Below are positions 14,812 through 19,825 of a DNA stretch of 19,825 nt, one piece after another. Position 1 is the stretch's first letter. The number at the start of each line of letters is the position of its first letter. The stretch is taken from positions 1 through 19,825 of the forward strand of contig DGWL01000024.1 of NCBI GenBank assembly GCA_002396125.1. The letters are read 5' to 3'. The translations under genes and the position numbers were made by a program. This stretch comes from Porphyromonadaceae bacterium UBA4259 (GTDB lineage: Bacteria > Bacteroidota > Bacteroidia > Bacteroidales > Muribaculaceae). The notes under the pieces were generated by a model. The model had not been told where the DNA came from. It did no database searches and saw only the letters and a program-made list of their open reading frames with translations.

Positions 14812-14819
14812 TATATTTG
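14812..14819 (+). promoter_or_regulatory. Promoter -7 element (TATATTTG) of pgk, with upstream inverted repeat
   Basis: TATATTTG followed by C matches TAnnTTTG exactly, about 40 bp before the pgk ATG. No clear -33 TTTG is present. An inverted repeat CAACGA (14778-14783) / TCGTTG (14798-14803) spans the -33 to -14 region. The rest of the 252-bp prfA-pgk gap holds A/T runs and no gene or obvious prfA terminator. Confidence 0.68.
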
Positions 14820-14859
14820 CACCCACTAAACATCTAGGTAATAATTTAAATTTTCAATC

Positions 14860-16113
14860 ATGGCTAATTTTAACGACTACAACTTTGCCGGTAAAAAGGC
14901 AATCGTGCGTGTTGATTTCAATGTCCCCCTGAACGAGGAAGGTAAAATAACCGACGACACCCGCATCCGCGGTGCGCTTCCCACCCTCAAGAAAATTCTT
15001 GCCGACGGAGGCTCACTGGTGGTGATGTCGCACATGGGTAAGCCCAAGGGCAAAGTGAACCCCAAGCTATCATTGAGCCAGATAGTTGACGCAGTGGCTA
15101 CAGCCCTCGGCACCGAGGTCAAATTTGCTCCCGACTGCGCCAAGGCTGCCGACGCCGCTGCCGCACTCAAGCCCGGCGAGGTGCTCTTGCTTGAGAACCT
15201 TCGCTTCTATCCCGAAGAAGAAGGCAAGCCTGTGGGCATCGACAAGGAAGATCCCGGCTATGACGCAGCCAAGAAAGAGATGAAGGCTCGTCAGGCCGAG
15301 TTTGCCAAGACTCTCGCCAGCTATGCCGACTGCTACGTGAACGACGCCTTCGGTACCGCTCACCGCCGTCATGCTTCAACAGCAGTTATTGCCGACTACT
15401 TTGACGACAACAACAAGATGCTTGGTCTGTTGATGGAGAAAGAAGTTACCGCAATCGACAACGTACTCAAGAATGCTCAGCACCCCTTCACCGCTATCAT
15501 TGGTGGCAGCAAGGTGTCGTCGAAGCTCGCTGTCATCAAGAACCTTCTCGACAAGGTTGACAACCTGATAATTGGTGGTGGCATGGGCTTCACATTCTTC
15601 AAGGCTCAAGGTGGCAAGATTGGCAACTCACTGCACGAGGACGACCTCATGCCCGAGGCACTCAATGTGCTCGCCGAGGCCGAGAAGAAAGGTGTGCATG
15701 TTCAACTGTCGGTGGCCACTGTAGCAGGTCGTGAGTTCAGCAATGACACCGAGCAGCGCATCTTCGACACCCACAATATCGAGGATGGATGGGAAGGCAT
15801 GGATGCCAGCCCCGCCTCGCTCGCACTGTGGAAGGAGATAATCATGAAGAGCAAGACCATCTTGTGGAATGGTCCAGTGGGAGTATTTGAATTTGAGAAT
15901 TTTGCCAAGGGCACCGGCGAGATTGCAAAATATGTTGCCGAAGCAACAAAGAATGGCGCTTACTCGCTCGTGGGTGGTGGCGACTCGGTTGCCGCTGTCA
16001 ACAAGTTTGGCCTTGCCGATCAGGTTTCTTATGTCTCGACAGGCGGTGGTGCCATGCTCGAGGCTATCGAAGGTAAGACTCTGCCCGGCGTAGCAGCCAT
16101 CAAGGGAGAATAA
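14860..16113 (+). CDS. pgk: Phosphoglycerate kinase
   Basis: Glycolytic enzyme that transfers the acyl phosphate of 1,3-bisphosphoglycerate to ADP. At 417 residues it is a little longer than the ~390 of E. coli. Signature parts in order: VRVDFNVPL (16-24) with the substrate-binding Asp/Asn, DDTRIRGALPTL (32-43), SHMGKPKG (57-64), LLLENLRFYPEEEG, NDAFGTAHRRHAST, the ILWNGPVGVFE segment, and the nucleotide-site GGGDSVAAV near the C-terminus. Complete and undamaged, cytoplasmic. Monocistronic by appearance, with a -7 element 40 bp upstream and an intrinsic terminator that runs into the end of the convergent yfhO-like gene. No gap or tpi gene sits beside it. Confidence 0.98.
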   Translation: MANFNDYNFAGKKAIVRVDFNVPLNEEGKITDDTRIRGALPTLKKILADGGSLVVMSHMGKPKGKVNPKLSLSQIVDAVATALGTEVKFAPDCAKAADAAAALKPGEVLLLENLRFYPEEEGKPVGIDKEDPGYDAAKKEMKARQAEFAKTLASYADCYVNDAFGTAHRRHASTAVIADYFDDNNKMLGLLMEKEVTAIDNVLKNAQHPFTAIIGGSKVSSKLAVIKNLLDKVDNLIIGGGMGFTFFKAQGGKIGNSLHEDDLMPEALNVLAEAEKKGVHVQLSVATVAGREFSNDTEQRIFDTHNIEDGWEGMDASPASLALWKEIIMKSKTILWNGPVGVFEFENFAKGTGEIAKYVAEATKNGAYSLVGGGDSVAAVNKFGLADQVSYVSTGGGAMLEAIEGKTLPGVAAIKGE

Positions 16114-16142
16114 ACAATTACCACAACGCAACCTATCACATC

Positions 16143-16177
16143 AAGGACGGCTAAATACTGCTGTCCTTTATTTTTTT
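16143..16177 (+). terminator. pgk terminator, overlapping the 3' codons of the convergent gene
   Basis: AAGGACGGC (16143-16151) pairs with GCTGTCCTT (16160-16168), 9 bp with one G-T wobble, around an 8-nt loop, followed by TATTTTTTT. The 3' arm and T tract are, on the other strand, the lysine-rich last codons (KKKIKDSSI) and stop of the YfhO-like gene. No U tract follows in the minus direction, so it serves pgk only. Confidence 0.82.
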
Positions 16178-18337
16178 CTTCTCACTCCACATGATGAGCG
16201 CAAGGAACAATAGCCCCATCAGTGAGAGAGCGCAGCCCGCCTTTAGCCACGGCGGGAAATATTCCACCACAATCGAGTGGTTGCCTGCAGGCACGGCAAT
16301 CGCCTGCATGCACAGGTTGGCCCTGTGAATTGGTGCGGGGTGGCCATCGATGGTGGCCGTGAAACCCTCGCTGAACGGCACGCTGAAGAAAATCACCCGT
16401 GGATCCGGTAGCTCGACGCGCGCCGTGTAGCCAGTGGAGGTGCCCTCAAAGCGTGTTGCCACCATGCGCTCCCGCACCAAGCTATCGAGATTGAGAGAGG
16501 CGGCCGCCGTGCCATGTGCGAGCCGCTTGTCCGCGGGCAGGGTGTCGCCGTCGTCGAGAACGACACTTGAGAGCATAAGCAGCGGCAGATTGAGCGTAGT
16601 GTCGCCCATCAACCCCTCAAACTCGCTGCGAGTGAAGTAGCTGTCGTAGGCGAAACCCATGGGAATGAAATGCTCTGCGGCACGCGTGGTCTCGTGACCC
16701 GCCGAGTCAATCTCAACCACATCCCTCACCGAGAGCAACACGTCAAACTCATCCTCATTGACGTTAGCCCCCAGCTTGTTGGTTGACCAAAAATCGCGAG
16801 TGGCCGTGCCATAGAACTCATGCATCGGGGCGCTTATCACCGAGTGGTAGCCACGCACACCGGCACAGTCACGCAGCAGACCCAGGTTGAGGGCCAGGAA
16901 GTCGCTCTGCGGAGCGCGAAAGTCAGTACGATAGCACGTCACGCCTCCGCCTGATTCACCGCCTCCCACCGGCAGCCCACGGCGGCCACTCCCGTCGATA
17001 CAGTGCAGGTTAAGCAGGAACAGCCACAGCTGCGCTACCACAGCGACCACTACAGCCACCCTGAGCCACTGCGCCCCCATCTTGCCGCATGCCCACAGGC
17101 ACAGCACGGCGAGGCCCGCAATAAACAATGCCAGCTGCAGCATGACGCGGCTACCAATGAAGAAGCCGCCGGTATCGATCATCACCTTGGCCACGAAGGC
17201 TGCAACAATAAGCAAGGCAACGATTGAATAGAGCAGCACACCACGCTTCGCGGTGGTGCCCTCGTCGAGCACCCGCACCGAGCAGAGCACAATCACCAGA
17301 GTGAGAGCATAGGCCCAGCGGGTGTAGAGCGGATTGGTGAAAAGAGTGAAAACACCGTTGAGAGGTGTGAGATAAAACACGAGCAGTGCCACAGCAAGAA
17401 CGGCCAGCCAATCACGACGACGAGCAACATAGACACAAGTTAACGACAAACCGAACACCGCAATGCACGCCTCGTTGCTAAATGGTCCCGACCCAGGATT
17501 AACAAAGGGGGTAACGCCTTCTATCATCTTGGGCATGAACACTGTGCGCAACCGCTCAAGAAGGTTGAGCAACGCCACCGGGTCGAAGGCGCTTTGAGCA
17601 TCGGCGCGAGTGGTTTCAAGCATTGTGTGCAGCACAGGTAGCAACACAAGCCCACTCATCGCAATGCCCACCAGCACAGCAACCACACCCTTTAGCACAA
17701 GCCTGAAATCGACGTGCAAGTCGCTCGAGAACGACCTGAAAAGCACATAGAGCAAGGCTGCCATCAACGAACCCACAGCAAAATAGAAATTGACAAAGGC
17801 GACAGCAAAAGCCGCCAGCGCCACCAGAGTCATGCCCCAACGCTCACCACGCAGCAGCCGCTCTACAGCAAGCATCAAGAGCAAAAAGACGATAATGGGC
17901 TCGTAGAAATGATAGTAATAGAGTGAGGCTATGTTAAATGAGGAGAAGGTGAACAAGAAAGCTCCCAAGGCGCTGTTGCCATCACTCACCCCCACCTTGC
18001 GCAAGTAGAGCCACGACAGCCACGCCATGCACAAGAACTTGAGCACAAGAGTCAAGGCTGTGCTATAGGGAACCCATTGCTCGGGGAAAAGGCAATTCAA
18101 CCACACAAAGGGGCTCGTCAATGTGTAGAATGCGTAGGAGCCAATGAAGTCGGCACCCAGATAGGTGTTCCACGACCACCAGGGAGCACCGGCGGCAAGC
18201 ATGCGCTTGGTCTCGAGAATGAAAGGTATCTCCTGGTGAAGGAAGTCGCTCGCAAGCCACAAGTCGCCCCTTAGAATCAAAACCGGCAGGAAAGCCACTA
18301 CCAGCACAAAGAGCGTGACACAGGTGAGCTTTTTCAT
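16151..18337 (-). CDS. YfhO-family polytopic membrane protein (GT-C-like)
   Basis: A 728-residue inner-membrane protein with about a dozen helices between residues 5 and 445, a large extracytoplasmic region (about 446-697) and a final helix (698-717). Family hallmarks are SDFLHQEIPF with Asp31 in the first outer loop, NTYLGADF...FYTLTSPF (57-77), RGYHSVISAPMHEFY (495-509), LLSVRDVVE (534-542) and the C-terminal beta region FSVPFSEGFTATIDG (651-665) with VPAGNHSIVVEYFPP (682-696). In Bacillus and Listeria, YfhO-type proteins act with a CsbB-type enzyme to transfer a sugar from undecaprenyl phosphate to cell-wall polymers. Asp31 is a candidate catalytic residue by analogy with GT-C enzymes. Its ATG overlaps the GT2 stop (ATGA), implying coupled synthesis. 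Acceptor in this Gram-negative cell unknown. Confidence 0.85.
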   Translation of the reverse strand: MKKLTCVTLFVLVVAFLPVLILRGDLWLASDFLHQEIPFILETKRMLAAGAPWWSWNTYLGADFIGSYAFYTLTSPFVWLNCLFPEQWVPYSTALTLVLKFLCMAWLSWLYLRKVGVSDGNSALGAFLFTFSSFNIASLYYYHFYEPIIVFLLLMLAVERLLRGERWGMTLVALAAFAVAFVNFYFAVGSLMAALLYVLFRSFSSDLHVDFRLVLKGVVAVLVGIAMSGLVLLPVLHTMLETTRADAQSAFDPVALLNLLERLRTVFMPKMIEGVTPFVNPGSGPFSNEACIAVFGLSLTCVYVARRRDWLAVLAVALLVFYLTPLNGVFTLFTNPLYTRWAYALTLVIVLCSVRVLDEGTTAKRGVLLYSIVALLIVAAFVAKVMIDTGGFFIGSRVMLQLALFIAGLAVLCLWACGKMGAQWLRVAVVVAVVAQLWLFLLNLHCIDGSGRRGLPVGGGESGGGVTCYRTDFRAPQSDFLALNLGLLRDCAGVRGYHSVISAPMHEFYGTATRDFWSTNKLGANVNEDEFDVLLSVRDVVEIDSAGHETTRAAEHFIPMGFAYDSYFTRSEFEGLMGDTTLNLPLLMLSSVVLDDGDTLPADKRLAHGTAAASLNLDSLVRERMVATRFEGTSTGYTARVELPDPRVIFFSVPFSEGFTATIDGHPAPIHRANLCMQAIAVPAGNHSIVVEYFPPWLKAGCALSLMGLLFLALIMWSEKKKIKDSSI

Positions 18338-19296
18338 TGGTCCAGCCCTATGGTGGTATCAACATTATAGCGGGGGCGGTTCTTAACCTCGGTATAAATC
18401 TTGCCGACGTACTCCCCTATTATACCCAAACCAATCAGGACAAAAGCACCCACTAGCCACACCGAAAGGATGAGCGACGGCCAACCCGACACCGCGCGAC
18501 CCATGAAATAGGCCGTGAGCACATAAATTAACATTATCAGTGCCACCAGCAGGAACAACACGCCCACCATGAACACCATGCGCACGGGCTTAACACTGAA
18601 CGAAGTGATGCCGTCGACAGCAAAGTTAAGCATTTTGCGCAACGGGTATTTACTCTCGCCCGCCAAGCGAGCAGAACGGTCATAGTAGACGCACGCGCTC
18701 TTGTAGCCCAACTTGGTGACAATGCCGCGAATGAAAAGATTACGCTCCCTATAGTCGAGCAACGCCAGCACCGCGCGGCGACTCATGAGGCGATAGTCGG
18801 CATGATTGTTGATGGTGTCGACACCCAGGCGGTTCATCAGCCTGTAGAACATGCCGGCACTGGTGCGCTTGAACCACGAATCGGTCTTGCGCTCACGACG
18901 CACCCCAAACACAATGTCGCATCCTTGCTTGTAGTGCTCAACCATCGACGGAATCACGTTAATATCATCCTGCAAGTCGGCATCGATGCTGACGGTGATG
19001 TCGCAATGCTCAACAGCGGCAGCAAGACCTGCCACAAGGGCATTTTGATGCCCACTGTTGCATGCCAGCTTAACTGCAGCCACATCGTTGCCTCCGGCCG
19101 CCAGACACTCGATAATGCTCCACGTGTCGTCGCGTGAGCCATCGTCGACATAGAGCAGCCTGCTCTCTTGGCTCACCAGCGATTGCGACTTCATTGTGCT
19201 CAACAGTTCATGCAGCCTCTCGTGACTTCCCGGCAAGGCCTCCTGCTCGTTGTAACACGGAACCACGATGTAAAGTATAGGGGTGTGCTCTGACAT
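18334..19296 (-). CDS. GT2 polyprenyl-phosphate glycosyltransferase (CsbB/GtrB-like)
   Basis: A 320-residue enzyme with a cytoplasmic GT-A domain and two C-terminal membrane helices (about 240-263 and 274-297), the layout of CsbB, GtrB and ArnC-type proteins that load a sugar from a nucleotide sugar onto undecaprenyl phosphate. Motifs: VVPCYNEQEALP (11-22), VDDGSRDDT (50-58), NSGHQNALVAG (80-90), the metal-binding SIDADLQDD (Asp105 and Asp107), DYRLMSR (167-173), and the hallmark tail GIIGEYVGKIYTEVKNRPRY (291-310). The donor sugar cannot be read. The gene has its own promoter and overlaps the YfhO-like gene by 4 bp, so the two likely act in sequence: loading on the inner face, then transfer on the outer face. 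Dolichol-phosphate mannose synthase-like activity is the main alternative. Confidence 0.92.
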   Translation of the reverse strand: MSEHTPILYIVVPCYNEQEALPGSHERLHELLSTMKSQSLVSQESRLLYVDDGSRDDTWSIIECLAAGGNDVAAVKLACNSGHQNALVAGLAAAVEHCDITVSIDADLQDDINVIPSMVEHYKQGCDIVFGVRRERKTDSWFKRTSAGMFYRLMNRLGVDTINNHADYRLMSRRAVLALLDYRERNLFIRGIVTKLGYKSACVYYDRSARLAGESKYPLRKMLNFAVDGITSFSVKPVRMVFMVGVLFLLVALIMLIYVLTAYFMGRAVSGWPSLILSVWLVGAFVLIGLGIIGEYVGKIYTEVKNRPRYNVDTTIGLDQ

Positions 19297-19319
19297 AATT
19301 CTTTAATTTTTTTGATTTA

Positions 19320-19348
19320 CAAAATTATAAAAAAAACATATTACTCAA
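19320..19348 (-). promoter_or_regulatory. Promoter of the GT2-YfhO unit
   Basis: The minus strand has TAATTTTG (19320-19327), an exact TAnnTTTG match, with TTG (19346-19348) 18 bp upstream as the -33 element. The start codon at 19296 is 23 bp downstream, giving a short leader. Confidence 0.6.
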
Positions 19349-19433
19349 CCGACAATGTCAAAAAAAATGGACTAAAAATGAAGCATAATGTCCAAAACAC
19401 CCAATATAATGTGAAAAATAACTTAAAAACATT

Positions 19434-19449
19434 ATCACCTATCGGTGAT
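19434..19449. repeat. Inverted repeat ATCACC-TATC-GGTGAT ahead of mutA
   Basis: A perfect 6-bp palindrome with a 4-bp centre, ending 15 bp before the mutA -7 box, hence over the -33 region. It has the size of a small operator. It could also be a chance feature; no second copy was seen in the window. Confidence 0.4.
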
Positions 19450-19464
19450 TTCACAAATATTTAG

Positions 19465-19472
19465 TACCTTTG
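19465..19472 (+). promoter_or_regulatory. Promoter -7 element (TACCTTTG) of mutA
   Basis: TACCTTTG followed by C, exact TAnnTTTG, 75 bp before the mutA ATG. The leader (about 70 nt) is far too short for a cobalamin riboswitch. No good TTTG -33 element; the inverted repeat at 19434-19449 occupies that position. Confidence 0.7.
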
Positions 19473-19547
19473 CAATCGTTTTTTAAGGCACTATGTTCTT
19501 ATCTGTAAACAACTATAGTTACTATATAAAATTCACTTTTAAAAGTT

Positions 19548-19825
19548 ATGGCAGAAAAATTTGAAAAATTGTTCGACCAATTTGCGCCTGTAACTCCCGA
19601 AGAGTGGAGAGCAAAGGCCGAAGTGGACCTCAAAGGTGCCGACTTCGAAAAGAAAATGGTTTGGCGAACAAACGAAGGTTTCAACGTTCAGCCCATCTAT
19701 CGCGGTATAGACATTGAGAACCTGAAAACCACAGAGTCGCTTCCCGGCGAATACCCATTCGTTAGAGGCACTCGCGTGAGCAACGACTGGCGCGTGCGTC
19801 AAGACATCGACGTGACCGACGTTAA
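19548..19825 (+). CDS. mutA: Methylmalonyl-CoA mutase small subunit, N-terminus only
   Basis: Partner subunit of the B12-dependent enzyme that interconverts succinyl-CoA and methylmalonyl-CoA on the route from succinate to propionate, typical of Bacteroidales. Only the first 92 residues are in the window. They open MAEKFEKLFDQFAPVTPEEW and continue with DLKGADFEKKMVWRTNEGF, NVQPIYRG, LPGEYPFVRGT and DWRVRQDIDV, which is the characteristic N-terminal stretch of this subunit family. Start at ATG 19548 follows the family N-terminus; no Shine-Dalgarno sequence. The large subunit gene would be expected just beyond the right edge. The large subunit shares some of these N-terminal motifs, but the opening and the FEKKMVWRTNEGF form favour the small one. 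Confidence 0.9.
   Translation, partial: MAEKFEKLFDQFAPVTPEEWRAKAEVDLKGADFEKKMVWRTNEGFNVQPIYRGIDIENLKTTESLPGEYPFVRGTRVSNDWRVRQDIDVTDV

Noticed and set aside
19473..19547. Possible cobalamin riboswitch before mutA
   Set aside because: The leader is about 70 nt and lacks the B12-box and multi-stem structure; a B12 riboswitch needs roughly 200 nt.

Overview
This window reads as chromosomal DNA of a Bacteroidales bacterium (phylum Bacteroidota). A Muribaculaceae- or Bacteroides-like genome would fit, but the family cannot be fixed from sequence alone. The evidence is the repeated promoter -7 element TAnnTTTG ahead of most transcription units, the near absence of Shine-Dalgarno sites, and the gene content: groES-groEL, a methylmalonyl-CoA mutase small subunit, secreted META and TPR proteins, and a pRiA4b ORF-3-like protein. 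There are 15 protein genes, two cut by the window edges. I saw no tRNA, rRNA, CRISPR array or insertion sequence.

Layout. 1-1727 (minus): groES then groEL, the latter running off the left edge. 1972-5062 (plus): two homologous MFS transporters in tandem, with a very strong hairpin between them. 5143-8353 (minus): a secreted protein with two META-like domains, then a secreted 760-residue TPR protein. 8505-9572 (plus): aldose 1-epimerase. 9666-10232 (minus): an acidic pRiA4b ORF-3-like protein. 10457-13320 (minus): a compact run of flavoprotein, AlkD-type DNA glycosylase, EamA transporter and beta-carbonic anhydrase. 13498-16113 (plus): prfA and pgk, each with its own promoter. 16151-19296 (minus): a membrane-anchored GT2 glycosyltransferase translationally coupled to a YfhO-family membrane protein. 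19548 to the end (plus): start of the methylmalonyl-CoA mutase small subunit gene.

How the genes work together. Most units are housekeeping: chaperonin, translation termination, glycolysis, propionate/succinate metabolism, sugar mutarotation, and CO2/bicarbonate equilibration. The most interesting unit is the GT2-YfhO pair. It has the architecture of the CsbB/YfhO glycosylation systems of Firmicutes, in which a cytoplasmic-face enzyme loads a sugar on undecaprenyl phosphate and a GT-C-like membrane protein moves it onto an envelope polymer. No GtcA-type flippase lies beside it and its acceptor is unknown. Also notable are the tandem MFS genes (MFSD1-like, one with an extra roughly 60-residue membrane insertion), the strong hairpin just ahead of the second one, and a Shine-Dalgarno site found only at groEL.

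Bidirectional terminators separate the convergent pairs MFS2/TPR and galM/pRiA4b-like. The pgk terminator lies inside the last codons of the convergent yfhO-like gene.
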